DNA of 64,000 nucleotides from contig NZ_JABBNC010000034.1 of assembly GCF_012933445.1 (NCBI RefSeq), positions 48,041-112,040 on the forward strand, in the 5' to 3' direction. Origin of the DNA: Actinoplanes sp. TBRC 11911 (GTDB lineage Bacteria > Actinomycetota > Actinomycetes > Mycobacteriales > Micromonosporaceae). Positions 16,294 through 25,100 of the stretch are shown here, one piece after another (the first letter of the stretch is position 1; the number at the start of each line of letters is the position of its first letter). Below the pieces are notes generated by a model. The model worked only from the letters and a program-made list of their open reading frames with translations. It did not search any database and had not been told where the DNA came from. The position numbers were made by a program, and so were the translations under genes.

Positions 16294-17118
16294 TCAGGAC
16301 CGGAAGAACGCCAGGAGGTCGGCGTTGATGGTGGCGTGCTGGGTGGTCGGCATGCCGTGCGGGAAGCCCGGGTAGGTCTTCAGCGTCCCGTTCTGCAGAA
16401 GTTTGGCGGTCAGGGGCGCCGAGTCGGCGTACGGGACGATCTGGTCGTCGTCGCCGTGCATGACCAGCACCGGCACGGTGATCTTCCGGAGGTCCTCGGT
16501 GAAGTCGGTCTGGGAGAAGGCGACGATCCCCAGGTGGCCGGCGTTCGCGCCGCCCATCATGCCCTGACGCCACCAGTTGCGGATCAGCGCATCGGAGGGC
16601 TCGGCGCCCGGCCGGTTGAAGCCGTAGAAGGGGCCGGAGGCGATGTCGAGGTAGAACTGGCTGCGGTTGTTCGCGAGCTGGGTCTGAAAGTCGTCGAAGA
16701 CGCTCTTCGGCTGGCCGCCCGGGTTGGCCTCGGTGCGCACCATCAGCGGCGGGATCGCCGACATGATCGCGGCCTTGGCGACGCGGGACTCGCCATGACG
16801 GCCGAGGTAGCGCACGACCTCGCCGCCGCCGGTGGAGTGTCCGACGTGGATGGCGTCGCGAAGGTCGAGGTGCTCGGTCACCGCGGCCAGGTCGTCGGCG
16901 TAGTGGTCCATGTCGTGCCCGTCGGCGACCTGCTCCGAGCGGCCATGGCCGCGGCGGTCGTGAGCGATGACACGGTAACCCTGCTCGCGGAAGAACAACA
17001 TTTGGTTGTCCCAGTCGTCGGATGAGAGAGGCCATCCGTGGCTGAACACGACCGGCTGCCCCGTTCCCCAGTCCTTGTAGAAGATCTCGGTTCCGTCCTG
17101 GCTGGTGACTGTCGGCAT
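16294..17118 (-). CDS. Alpha/beta hydrolase, non-haem chloroperoxidase type
   Basis: The 274-residue protein resembles bacterial cofactor-free haloperoxidases/esterases. It has the oxyanion loop VVFSHGWPLSSDDW, a nucleophile elbow GHSTGGGE (about residue 95), an acid MHGDDDQIVP (about residue 228), and a His in GFPHGMPTT (about residue 257). The activity is ester hydrolysis or perhydrolysis in the cytoplasm. The ATG at 17118 begins MPTVTSQDGTEI, which fits the family start exactly. The AraC regulator lies 136 bp upstream on the same strand and could control it. A terminator follows. Confidence 0.93.
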   Translation of the reverse strand: MPTVTSQDGTEIFYKDWGTGQPVVFSHGWPLSSDDWDNQMLFFREQGYRVIAHDRRGHGRSEQVADGHDMDHYADDLAAVTEHLDLRDAIHVGHSTGGGEVVRYLGRHGESRVAKAAIMSAIPPLMVRTEANPGGQPKSVFDDFQTQLANNRSQFYLDIASGPFYGFNRPGAEPSDALIRNWWRQGMMGGANAGHLGIVAFSQTDFTEDLRKITVPVLVMHGDDDQIVPYADSAPLTAKLLQNGTLKTYPGFPHGMPTTQHATINADLLAFFRS

Positions 17119-17254
17119 CTTCGCTCCCTGCTCTAGCGCGTGTTCCCTTGAAGAGAAGCACCATCAAGCGGGCTGTGCGAAGACATTTCCTGCACGGCGG
17201 GTGGCAGTTCTTGCGTGATTTCGGCGGTCTCGCGGCGCCAACCCGGCGGTCGGG

Positions 17255-18235
17255 CTATCCGACCACGCCAGGCTGGCGCCGTGGTGGTTCCGGAGCCTTG
17301 CCGTGGTGCCGCCAGCTGTCGGGTGTCGTCCCGAATTCCTGCTGGAACGCGCGGTGGAACGTGCGCACGTTGGGGAAGCCGGTCATCGCGGCGACTCGCC
17401 TGATGGAAAGGCGGAGGGACGTGGGGTCGGCGAGAAGGTCTCGCGCTGCTCGGAGTCGCCGCGTACGGATGTAGACGCCCGGTGTCATGTCGGCGAGTTC
17501 GAACAGGTGATAGACCTGACGCACCGAGATGTGGTGCGCCCGCGCGAGGTCCTCCACGGTGAGCGGCCCGGCTAAATGATCCCGCACGTACGCCTGCAGC
17601 ATCTCCAGAAGAACCGGATCCGAACCGTCCGGGCCGGCGGGCTCGGTGCCGCGGAGCGCCATGTTGAGCAGGGCGATCGCGGCATGCCCGGCGTCGGCGC
17701 GCTGCAGTGGGGTGAGGCCGGCCGCGCAGCTGTCGAGCTGATCGAGGTAGCGCGCGAACAGCGTCATCGCCGGTGCGCCCGAGTCGAGTCCGGGGCCGGT
17801 CTCACGGATGTCCCGTGTCCGCGGCGGCAGCAAGTCGCGCGAAAACTTGATGAGCTGACTTCGGCTGTTTCCCCGAGTCTCGAGTTCCCACTCGTCACGT
17901 GCCTGGTAAAGAACCGCGTCCCCGACGGTCAGCCACGCGGCCTTTCCATTCTGGCGAACGCGGAAATCGCCATTCAGACCCACCGAGAGGAGCATCATCT
18001 CGCTTCCGGTGGATTGGGCGGCGAGACGCGCCGTGCGTACCGAGCGGAACGAACCCGTGGTCGACAGCCGCATGAGCCCGACCGAGTCGCTGAGGTCTTG
18101 CTCGGTCATCTGGACGGTGCTGCCCTCCCCGACAAACGGGATGACGGGGATGAAGCAGTCACGGGAGAGCTGGTCGAGCTCACCGTCGGAGAGAAGGCCA
18201 CTTGGCACGATTATCGAGGGTAGTCGGCACGTCAC
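17255..18235 (-). CDS. AraC/XylS-family transcriptional regulator
   Basis: The ~326-residue protein has an N-terminal beta-rich sensing domain (AraC_binding_2-like; LSTTGSFRSVRTARL, AVLYQARDEWELETRG). The C-terminal pair of helix-turn-helix motifs starts at LTVEDLARAHHISVRQVYHL and continues with MTGFPNVRTFHRAFQQEFG. GTG 18235 or GTG 18208 are possible starts; both keep the usual LSDGELDQLSRDCF opening, and the frame continues upstream without family-like sequence. It is divergent from the carboxypeptidase gene across a ~300-bp region with an inverted repeat, and lies upstream of the alpha/beta hydrolase on the same strand. Confidence 0.88.
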   Translation of the reverse strand: MTCRLPSIIVPSGLLSDGELDQLSRDCFIPVIPFVGEGSTVQMTEQDLSDSVGLMRLSTTGSFRSVRTARLAAQSTGSEMMLLSVGLNGDFRVRQNGKAAWLTVGDAVLYQARDEWELETRGNSRSQLIKFSRDLLPPRTRDIRETGPGLDSGAPAMTLFARYLDQLDSCAAGLTPLQRADAGHAAIALLNMALRGTEPAGPDGSDPVLLEMLQAYVRDHLAGPLTVEDLARAHHISVRQVYHLFELADMTPGVYIRTRRLRAARDLLADPTSLRLSIRRVAAMTGFPNVRTFHRAFQQEFGTTPDSWRHHGKAPEPPRRQPGVVG

Positions 18236-18463
18236 GTTCCGACGAGTGACCCGACCCACTCCGCGGCCGCTGTTCGCCAAGCCGCGATGAAGAGGTAGCC
18301 GGGGCGTACTGGGCTTCGTCCCGCCGAGGACGACCATTGGCCGCCGTCGCGCTCGGCAACGCGGGTCTGGACCGGGTGCCGCCGTCTTCCTACGTCCGTC
18401 GACCCCGCAGACCGGCCTTGACCTGCAAATGTCGGACGACGCCACGGACTGATCCACTGTAAA

Positions 18464-18493
18464 CCGATCGACTGGTTGACATGTGTCGATCGG
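18464..18493. promoter_or_regulatory. Inverted-repeat operator over a -35 box
   Basis: CCGATCGAC (18464-18472) and GTCGATCGG (18485-18493) are perfect 9-bp arms with a 12-bp spacer. The spacer contains a consensus -35 TTGACA at 18476-18481. The site is in the AraC/carboxypeptidase intergenic region, about 45 bp before the carboxypeptidase start. The binding protein is unknown; the dyad is not typical for AraC proteins, which prefer direct repeats. Confidence 0.55.
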
Positions 18494-18537
18494 AGCGATG
18501 GGGTGATCAACGACCCTTTCCGCCTCCAGGAGGTTGA

Positions 18538-20670
18538 ATGTCACCCCGAATCCGATGGGCGGCCACCGCCGCCGCTCTCACCCTGGCGGTCGCGTTCGTC
18601 CCACCCGCGGCGAACGCGACCCCCGCGAAGCAGGCCAAGCAGGCCACCGCGAAGGCCGTCGACATCACGCTGGGCTCCGGCGAATACGCCCTGATCCGTT
18701 TCCGGATGCCGAACGAGGCCACCCTGCAGAAGCTGGTGGCCGACGGCGCCGACCTGGCCGCCCGCCCCCGCCTCGACGGCAGCACCGTGCTCGCCGACCT
18801 GGTCGTCGACGACGTCCAGTTCGCCCAGATGAAGCAGTCCGGCGCGGTGCCGGTGCAGCTCATCGAGCGCCAGTCGCAGGCCGCGGCCCGCGTCCCGGCG
18901 TCGGCCAAGAAGAGCGCGAACGCGCTGAGCGCCAAGGCCCTCGCCGTCAACACCGACACGCTGAACTTCCTGCAGGCGTACTGGTGGACCAGCAAGGGCA
19001 AGACCTTCCTGCAGACGCAGGTCACCACCACGGCGACCGACGACCCGGACGTCGAGATCACCGTCACCTGGAAGCTGGCCGACGGCACCACCGGCTCGTA
19101 CCAGCTGATGCGGTTCGAGGACTCCGGCGAGTACCAGTACCACTGGGCGCTGCCGCAGGCGCTGCCCGCCAAGCCGGTGTCGGTGACCGCGACCTCCAGC
19201 CTGGGCGGCGTGTCCCGGCCGAAGACCCCGTCCGCGTGGCCCGGTGCCACCCCGCCGGCCAACCCGGCCGGCTACCAGAAGGACTTCATCTCGGCGTACA
19301 TGACGCCGACCGACATCCAGGCCCGGATCAAGCGGCTCAAGAAGCAGTACCCGAGCCTGGTCGACGTCATCGACCTGCCGAACAAGACCCAGGGCTACCG
19401 GCGCAACGCCGTGGCGTACGTGGGTGATCCGGCGGTGGCCGCCGTGGTGGTCGAGTCGGTGAAGTTCGGCGACCAGAACATGAACGGTGTGCAGGTCACG
19501 ACCGTCGACCCGGGCAAGAAGAACAAGACGCTGTCGGCGACGTACAAGGACCGCGTCCTGTCGATCTCCCTGGCCACCGACGCCACCGGCGCGATCCTCA
19601 GCACCACCGACGACGTCGCCGCCTTCGTCTCGGCGAAGTTCCCGCAGACGTTCGACGCGTTCGTCGAGTCCGGCTCGGCCGGCCTGAAGATGCCGGTCGT
19701 CGCTCCGGTACGCCTCGACGACGGGCTCAAGGGCACCGAGGTGTCGCAGAAGCCGTGGACCGTGCAGGCGCTGCGCATCGGCAAGGTCCGCGACGGCTCG
19801 AAGATCGGCGTGCTCGCGTACTCCCAGGAGCACGCGCGTGAGTGGGCGACCCCGCTGGTCACCCTGGAGTTCGCGGAGCGGATGCTGGCCAACTACGCCA
19901 CCGACCCGGCCACCAAGCAGATGGTCGACAACACCGACATCTTCGTGATCCCGGTGGTCAACCCGGACGGCGCGAACTACTCGTTCAACGACTTCAACTT
20001 CCAGCGCAAGAACATGGTCAACCACTGCGTCGGCACCAGCCGCGACCCCCGTAACAAGGACTCGTGGGGTGTCGACGTGAACCGCAACTACACGGTCGGC
20101 TCGTTCTTCGACGGGTACGTGGGCGGCAGCGCGAACTGCCTGTCCGGCACGTACTCCGGCACCTCGGAGCTGTCCGAGGCGGAGAGCAGCAACGTCATCG
20201 CGCTCGCGAAGGCCCACTCGAACATCGAGTTCGCGATGAACGTGCACTCCTACGGCGGCTACTTCATGTGGCCGCCCGGCTCGTACAAGGCGGACGGCCG
20301 CATCACGCTGCCGCGCCCGGACATCGACGAGTCGAAGTTCTACCTGGATAGCGCCCGCCGCATCGTCGGTGCCATCGCGTCCGAGCGGGGCACGGTGACC
20401 TGGCCGGCCTACACCGGACCGGTCGCCGACGTGCTGTACTCGGCCGCCGGTAACTCGGCCGACCAGCTGTACTACGAGCTGGGCATCGACGCGTGGGACT
20501 TCGAGGTCGGCAACGACATCTACAACGACGCCACCGGAGAGTGGGAGGGCGTCGGGTTCCAGCCGCCGTACGACGAGGCGCACTCCGAGTCCCAGGAGTA
20601 CGCGAGCGGGCTCGTCGAGCTCGTCCGCGTCGCCGCCGACAAGCAGGCGCAGCAGGACAGCGAGCAGTAA
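18538..20670 (+). CDS. Secreted M14-family zinc carboxypeptidase
   Basis: The 710-residue protein has a Sec signal (MSPRIRWAATAAALTLAVAF, cleavage near ANA at 28). A propeptide-like N-terminal domain follows (about 40-120), then an immunoglobulin-like insert, and an M14 peptidase domain from ~265. Zinc ligands are visible as His432 and Glu435 in SQEHAREWAT and His570 in NVHSYGG. The general base is Glu656 in DFEVG. It trims C-terminal residues from extracellular peptides. The length is larger than minimal carboxypeptidase T because of the propeptide and insert. The ribosome site AGGAGG is at 18528-18533 and a strong terminator follows the stop. Confidence 0.95.
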   Translation: MSPRIRWAATAAALTLAVAFVPPAANATPAKQAKQATAKAVDITLGSGEYALIRFRMPNEATLQKLVADGADLAARPRLDGSTVLADLVVDDVQFAQMKQSGAVPVQLIERQSQAAARVPASAKKSANALSAKALAVNTDTLNFLQAYWWTSKGKTFLQTQVTTTATDDPDVEITVTWKLADGTTGSYQLMRFEDSGEYQYHWALPQALPAKPVSVTATSSLGGVSRPKTPSAWPGATPPANPAGYQKDFISAYMTPTDIQARIKRLKKQYPSLVDVIDLPNKTQGYRRNAVAYVGDPAVAAVVVESVKFGDQNMNGVQVTTVDPGKKNKTLSATYKDRVLSISLATDATGAILSTTDDVAAFVSAKFPQTFDAFVESGSAGLKMPVVAPVRLDDGLKGTEVSQKPWTVQALRIGKVRDGSKIGVLAYSQEHAREWATPLVTLEFAERMLANYATDPATKQMVDNTDIFVIPVVNPDGANYSFNDFNFQRKNMVNHCVGTSRDPRNKDSWGVDVNRNYTVGSFFDGYVGGSANCLSGTYSGTSELSEAESSNVIALAKAHSNIEFAMNVHSYGGYFMWPPGSYKADGRITLPRPDIDESKFYLDSARRIVGAIASERGTVTWPAYTGPVADVLYSAAGNSADQLYYELGIDAWDFEVGNDIYNDATGEWEGVGFQPPYDEAHSESQEYASGLVELVRVAADKQAQQDSEQ

Positions 20671-20677
20671 CGCGAGA

Positions 20678-20715
20678 GCTCCGGCGGGGACCGAGTCCCC
20701 GCCGGAGCCTTTCTT
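20678..20715 (+). terminator. Rho-independent terminator after the carboxypeptidase gene
   Basis: A perfect 13-bp stem GCTCCGGCGGGGA / TCCCCGCCGGAGC (20678-20690 with 20696-20708), a 5-nt loop, then CTTTCTT. It begins 8 bp after the stop codon. Confidence 0.9.
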
Positions 20716-20747
20716 GTCAGCTAATTGACGACCACGCCGTTGTGACA

Positions 20748-20808
20748 TTGGCGCCGCGGCCGGCGTCTCCTAGCGTCCGTTCTTGACGAAGCAAATCGCC
20801 AAGAACGG
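20748..20808 (+). promoter_or_regulatory. Promoter and downstream operator of the FMN reductase gene
   Basis: A -35 TTGGCG (20748-20753), a 17-bp spacer and -10 TAGCGT (20771-20776) are followed by an inverted repeat CCGTTCTTG-N14-CAAGAACGG (20777-20785 with 20800-20808) covering the expected transcription start and leader. The repeat ends inside the ribosome site, so either a repressor or an RNA hairpin could control the gene here. Confidence 0.6.
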
Positions 20809-20815
20809 AGCCCCG

Positions 20816-21385
20816 ATGACCACCATCGGAATCATCCTGGGCAGCACCCGCCCGGGCCGCGTCGGCGTCCAGGTCGGCGCGTGGGTCCACGAGATCGCCT
20901 CGCGCCGCGCCGACGCCGAGTTCGAGCTGATCGACCTGCTCGACCACGACCTGCCGCACATGGACGAACCGATCCCGCCGGCCATGGACCAGTACAGCCA
21001 GCCGCACACCCTGGCGTGGGCCGAGAAGATCGCCCCCTTCGACGGTTTCATCATCGTCACCCCCGAGTACAACCACATGCCGCCCGGCGGTCTGACCGAC
21101 GCGCTCGACTACCTCAACAAGGAGTGGAACAACAAGGCGGTCGGCTTCGTCAGCTACGGCGTCTGGGGCGGCTCCAACGCGGTCGGCCACCTGCGCTCGC
21201 TGGTCGGCCAGCTGCAGCTGGCCGACGTGAAGGCGCAGCTCACGCTGTACCTGGATAAAGACTTCGAGAACTTCAGCGTCTTCCAGCCCACGCCCCGGCA
21301 CGAGCGCGACCTTACGACCGTCCTGGAACAGACGGTGACCTGGAGCAACGCTCTTGCCCCCCTGCGGCAGCCGGTTCTGGCTTGA
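20816..21385 (+). CDS. NAD(P)H-dependent FMN reductase
   Basis: The 189-residue flavodoxin-like protein has the FMN phosphate loop IILGSTRPGRVG at the N-terminus and the family motif TPEYNHMPPGGLTDALDYL (about 81-99), plus GFVSYGVWGGSNAVGHLR binding the isoalloxazine. It reduces FMN (or quinones/azo compounds) with NAD(P)H. The ATG at 20816 follows ACGGAG at good spacing. Promoter and inverted repeat are directly upstream. Its last 74 bp overlap the end of the convergent membrane-protein gene. Confidence 0.9.
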   Translation: MTTIGIILGSTRPGRVGVQVGAWVHEIASRRADAEFELIDLLDHDLPHMDEPIPPAMDQYSQPHTLAWAEKIAPFDGFIIVTPEYNHMPPGGLTDALDYLNKEWNNKAVGFVSYGVWGGSNAVGHLRSLVGQLQLADVKAQLTLYLDKDFENFSVFQPTPRHERDLTTVLEQTVTWSNALAPLRQPVLA

Positions 21386-22808
21386 CCGGTGGGCCGCCCG
21401 CCGTCCGGCGCCACCCCACGGCGCCGGACGGCCTGGCCCGCCACGCGATCGCCACCGTGACCGCGGCGAGCACCCCCAGAAAGATCCGGTCCTCGACAGT
21501 CTCCGCGTTGACGACCAGCCCGAACACCGTGTGCCCCGCCACCGCACCCAGGCAGGCGCCCAGCAGATGCGACGGCGTCCAGCTCCACCGCCGCAGCGTC
21601 ATCGCGGTCGTCACGACGACCGCGGCGGCCACCGCCATCGGCAGCAGCGCCCACGCCCCGTGCGTGAAGGACGGCTGCGTGGCCCCGCCGAACGGCCAGA
21701 TCAGCCCCAGGAACAGGAGGGTGGCGAGCCCGGTGATCAGCCCGATCGCGGCCGGCGGACGGCCGTTCTGGCGGGTCGGCGCTGGCACCCGCAGCCGGAT
21801 CCCGACCACCGCGACGACCAGCGTCACCAGCCCGATCACCACGATCGCGGCCACCGGCATCTGATAGCCGGGATCCTCACTCGGCGGCACCAGCACCCGC
21901 AGCAGCCCCGCCCCGAGCAAGGCGACGATCCCCGTCGTGACCAGCCCACCCCTTCGCACGTACGCCCGTTCCCCGTGCCCCGCGAACATCAGCTCGACGA
22001 GCAGCACCGGCACCGCGACGCTGAACACCGCGTGATAGACCAGATTCACTTCCGTGTACGCCGTGTTCAGGCCGAACAACCGCGGTGCCCAGTCCGCCGC
22101 CCCGTACAGACGCGGGCTTGTCAGGCTTTGCAGGGCAAGACCTTCCTCCACCAGCCCGTACGCCACCCCGAGCACCAGCAGGTTGACCACGCTGCCGCCG
22201 GTCCGCCGCACGACCTCCCGGATGAGCAGGGTCCCCGCCCCGTAGATCGGCACGAAGAACACCACGATCCAGGCCTGCCGCAGCGGCACGTTCCCGAGGC
22301 TGACCTCGGCGATGACCGGGCTGAGCACGACCAGCGTCCAGGCCGCGCGCCGGTTGCGGGGCCGGGCGTCCGGCACGCTCGCGGCCAGCTCGCCGCGCAC
22401 GGACCGCCGGTTGACCGCGATCGCGAGCGTGGCGAGGGCCACCATCTGAACCCCTTGCACGATGCGCAGCCAGCCCGGGTACTCGCCGCTGACCAGCAGC
22501 CAGCCGACCGCGAGCAGCCCGACCACGGAGACGATGCGGACCCGGCGGCAGGCGCGGCGGCCGCCCTCCCGGAGCCGCCGGGCGACTCCGATGTAGAGGA
22601 TCGCGACCACGAACGTGGGGATGGGCCGCGTCCACAGTGTCCGCTCCAGCGCGCCCGGGTCGGCGCCGGGCCGGTGGGCGAGCTGGTAGGAGAGGATGTC
22701 GTGCCGGAAGACCAGGGTGAGCGCCGCGACGAGCAAGCTCATCCCGACGGACACGAACAGCAGCATCACCACGAGCCGCAGAGCGGGCCGCCTCGCCGTT
22801 TCAGTCAT
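21312..22808 (-). CDS. Polytopic integral membrane protein, unknown function
   Basis: The 498-residue protein has about twelve hydrophobic helices. A central segment reads GAGTLLIREVVRRTGG followed by LGVAYGLVEEGLALQSL. The two glutamates in a membrane helix recall, but do not match, the EExxxR signature of CPBP/CAAX-protease-like proteins. The ATG at 22808 begins MTETARRPAL, and a minus-strand -10 TAGCGT lies about 8 bp upstream (22816-22821), indicating a nearly leaderless mRNA. The Gly/Pro-rich tail overlaps the convergent FMN reductase gene by 74 bp. Role unknown. Confidence 0.8.
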   Translation of the reverse strand: MTETARRPALRLVVMLLFVSVGMSLLVAALTLVFRHDILSYQLAHRPGADPGALERTLWTRPIPTFVVAILYIGVARRLREGGRRACRRVRIVSVVGLLAVGWLLVSGEYPGWLRIVQGVQMVALATLAIAVNRRSVRGELAASVPDARPRNRRAAWTLVVLSPVIAEVSLGNVPLRQAWIVVFFVPIYGAGTLLIREVVRRTGGSVVNLLVLGVAYGLVEEGLALQSLTSPRLYGAADWAPRLFGLNTAYTEVNLVYHAVFSVAVPVLLVELMFAGHGERAYVRRGGLVTTGIVALLGAGLLRVLVPPSEDPGYQMPVAAIVVIGLVTLVVAVVGIRLRVPAPTRQNGRPPAAIGLITGLATLLFLGLIWPFGGATQPSFTHGAWALLPMAVAAAVVVTTAMTLRRWSWTPSHLLGACLGAVAGHTVFGLVVNAETVEDRIFLGVLAAVTVAIAWRARPSGAVGWRRTAGGPPVKPEPAAAGGQERCSRSPSVPGRS

Positions 22809-22893
22809 GCCTTTGACGCTAGAAACGCGGGGGCGCCGGCACCTCCGGCCGCGGAACGGTCCGCCCCCTCCTCCTTGAGGAGGAGAGCGGCCG

Positions 22894-23553
22894 TCAGGAG
22901 GCGCGGGGCCGGACCAGGCCGAGGTCGTAGGCGAGGACGACCGCCTGGACACGATCGCGGACGCCCAGCTTGCGCAGAACCGCCGAGACGTGCGTCTTGA
23001 TCGTCGTCTCGCCCACCACGAGCTGGGCGGCTATCTCCGCGTTCGAGGCGCCGCGGGCCATCAGGGTCAGCACCTCGCGCTCACGGTCCGTCAGCGACGA
23101 GAGCATCCCGGCGGCCGCCGGCGGCGTCAGGTCGGTGGTGACGAAGCGGTCCAGCAGCCGCCTCGTCACCGACGGCGCGAGCAGGGCGTCGCCGCGCGCC
23201 ACGACGCGGACGGCCTGGACCAGGTCGGCCGGGCGCACGTCCTTGAGCAGGAAGCCGCTGGCGCCCGCCCGCAACGCCGCGTACAAGGGCTCATCCAGGT
23301 CGTACGTGGTCAGCACAATCACCTTGGGCGCGCCCGGCTCGGCGGTCAGCCGCGCGGTGGCGGCCAGCCCGTCGGTGCCGGGCATGCGGACATCCATCAG
23401 CACCACGTCGGGCCGGGTCTGCGCGGCCAGCCGGAGCGCATGCTCACCGTCCGACGCCTCACCCACCACGGCCATGTCCGCACGCGCCTCGATGATCATG
23501 CGGAAGCCGGCCCGCACCAGGGCCTGGTCATCGGCGATCAGCACCTTGATCAT
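22894..23553 (-). CDS. NarL/LuxR-type response regulator
   Basis: The 219-residue protein has a receiver domain with acidic pair DD (IADDQALVR), phosphoacceptor Asp in VVLMDVRMPG (about residue 54), Thr in VLTTYDLDE and Lys in FLLKDVRP. After a linker comes a LuxR helix-turn-helix LTDREREVLTLMARGASNAE with TIKTHVSAVLRKLGV. The ATG at 23553 overlaps the stop of the upstream histidine-kinase gene (ATGA), so the two form a coupled two-component system. Targets are unknown; the lipoprotein gene divergent from the kinase is a candidate. Confidence 0.96.
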   Translation of the reverse strand: MIKVLIADDQALVRAGFRMIIEARADMAVVGEASDGEHALRLAAQTRPDVVLMDVRMPGTDGLAATARLTAEPGAPKVIVLTTYDLDEPLYAALRAGASGFLLKDVRPADLVQAVRVVARGDALLAPSVTRRLLDRFVTTDLTPPAAAGMLSSLTDREREVLTLMARGASNAEIAAQLVVGETTIKTHVSAVLRKLGVRDRVQAVVLAYDLGLVRPRAS

Positions 23554-25019
23554 CAGATCTCCTTCCAGGGCAGCCGCGCCGAGACCACGAACCCGCCGCC
23601 CACCGCCGGCCTCGCCGTCAGCGTTCCGCCGAGCAGCTTGGCCCGCTCCCGCATCCCGGCAATGCCCCGCCCCTCGCCCGCGCCGTTCCCGGCGCCCCCT
23701 CGTCCGCGCCCGCCAGCTCCGGCGCCGACCCGCCCGGCGCTGCCCGCGCCCGTTCCGCCTGCGGGGTTGGTCTGTGGGGTGGTGGTGGCGTTCGGTCCGC
23801 CTGCGGGGTTGGTCTGTGGGGTGGTGGTGGCGTTCGGTCCGCCTGCGGGGTTGGTCTGTGGGGTGCTGGCGGCATTCGGTCCGCCTGCGGTGCCGGTCCG
23901 TGGGGTGCTGCTCGCGCCCGATCCGTCCGCGGTGCTGCTCGCGCCCGATCCGTCCGCGGTGCTGCCCGCGCCCGATCCGTCCGCGGTGCTGCTCGCGCCC
24001 GATCCGCCTGCGGTGCTGCCCGCGCTCTGCCCGCCCGCGGCATCTGTCCGCGCGGCGCTGCCCGCATCCGGCCCGCCCCCGGGGCCGGAGCGGCCGTTGC
24101 CGGCGGTGCCGTCGTCGCGGACCTCGACGAGCAGCTCGCCCGGCGCCACCCGCACCAGCACGTCGGCGCCCGATGCCGCGGCGTGGCGCAGCGTGTTGGT
24201 CAGCGACTCCTGCACGATCCGGTACGCCGAGAGCTGCACCGACGCCGGCACCTCGCCGACGCCCTCGCGCCGCAGCCGCACCGGCAGCCCGGCGTCGGCC
24301 ATCGTGGTCACCAGCGCGTCCAGGCCGGCGAGCGACGGCTGCGGCTGCAGCTCGATCTCGTCCGGGTCGCTCACGCTGCGCAGGAACAGCCGCAGCTCCG
24401 CCAGCGCCGACCGGCCCGCCTCCTCGGCCCCGCGCACCGCCTGCCGGGCCCGCGCCGGGTCGATCTCGAAGACATCGTCGGCCGCGGCCGTCTGCACCAC
24501 CATCAGCGACACCGTGTGCGACAGGACGTCGTGCAGCTCGCGTGCTATGCGGGCGCGTTCCTCCAGGACCGCCCGGCGCCGCTCGGCCTCCCGGCGCGCC
24601 CCCGCCGCCCGGCCCAGCGCACCCCAGCTCCAGGCGAGCAGGCACGCGGCCAGCCACACGGCGGCCAGGTCCCACCGCTCCCGCAGCGCGGCCGGCCCGG
24701 ACGCCAGCACGATCCCGGCCGCCAGCCCGGCCAGCGACTCGCGGGCCGGCCGCAACCAGGCGTAACTGCACAGCACCACGAACAGCATCCCCGGCCCGAT
24801 CGCCGGCGCGACGAACTGCAGCGCGGTGCTGGTGAGCATGACGAGCAGGGTGGCGGCCCGCGGGCGTACCGGAAGGAACCAAGCGGCGACCGCCTGGGCG
24901 ACCACCAGCGCAACGGCCGCGGCAAGCGGCGAGCCCAGCCACAACGCCGGCGCACCCGTCGCGACGGCCACGACCACCAGGGCGAGCCGCCACGGCCGGG
25001 GCAGCGGGCTCTCGTCCAT
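23553..25019 (-). CDS. Sensor histidine kinase (HisKA_3) with a repeat insertion in the ATP lid
   Basis: The 488-residue protein has about five N-terminal membrane helices (to ~125), a coiled coil, then the H-box RIARELHDVLSHTVSLMVV with phosphoacceptor His near 163. The HATPase domain has an N-box (YRIVQESLTNTLRHA) and DDG at ~300. The G2-box GEGRGIAGMRERAKLLGG comes only at ~447; in NarX/DesK-type kinases these are separated by about 10-20 residues. The ~140-residue insert is Gly/Ala/Ser/Thr/Pro/Asn-rich tandem repeat (14- and 9-residue units). All catalytic motifs are otherwise intact. It overlaps the response-regulator gene by ATGA. Confidence 0.93.
   Translation of the reverse strand: MDESPLPRPWRLALVVVAVATGAPALWLGSPLAAAVALVVAQAVAAWFLPVRPRAATLLVMLTSTALQFVAPAIGPGMLFVVLCSYAWLRPARESLAGLAAGIVLASGPAALRERWDLAAVWLAACLLAWSWGALGRAAGARREAERRRAVLEERARIARELHDVLSHTVSLMVVQTAAADDVFEIDPARARQAVRGAEEAGRSALAELRLFLRSVSDPDEIELQPQPSLAGLDALVTTMADAGLPVRLRREGVGEVPASVQLSAYRIVQESLTNTLRHAAASGADVLVRVAPGELLVEVRDDGTAGNGRSGPGGGPDAGSAARTDAAGGQSAGSTAGGSGASSTADGSGAGSTADGSGASSTADGSGASSTPRTGTAGGPNAASTPQTNPAGGPNATTTPQTNPAGGPNATTTPQTNPAGGTGAGSAGRVGAGAGGRGRGGAGNGAGEGRGIAGMRERAKLLGGTLTARPAVGGGFVVSARLPWKEI
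23757..24035. repeat. Intragenic tandem repeats, 42-bp and 27-bp units
   Basis: gcctgcggggttgg recurs at 23757, 23799 and 23841, with a diverged copy at 23883: 42 bp, 14 codons each. From 23905 a different unit (gtgctgctcgcgcccgatcc) recurs at 23905, 23932, 23959, 23986 and 24013: 27 bp, 9 codons. Both periods are multiples of three, so copy number can vary without shifting the kinase frame. Confidence 0.92.
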
Positions 25020-25100
25020 GACGCGGACTCTACCGGCGGCTCAATCCGGCCGCCGATCGACCGAACTGTGGGTGAGGCCGCTGATTCGAGGAGTGTTCAC

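Noticed and set aside
18541..20748. Long minus-strand frame opposite the carboxypeptidase
   Set aside because: It is an antisense shadow produced by third-position GC bias; it has no domain-like sequence, while the plus strand has a complete M14 enzyme.
22970..24835. Large plus-strand frames opposite the two-component genes
   Set aside because: They are Arg/Pro-rich composition shadows of the kinase and regulator genes.
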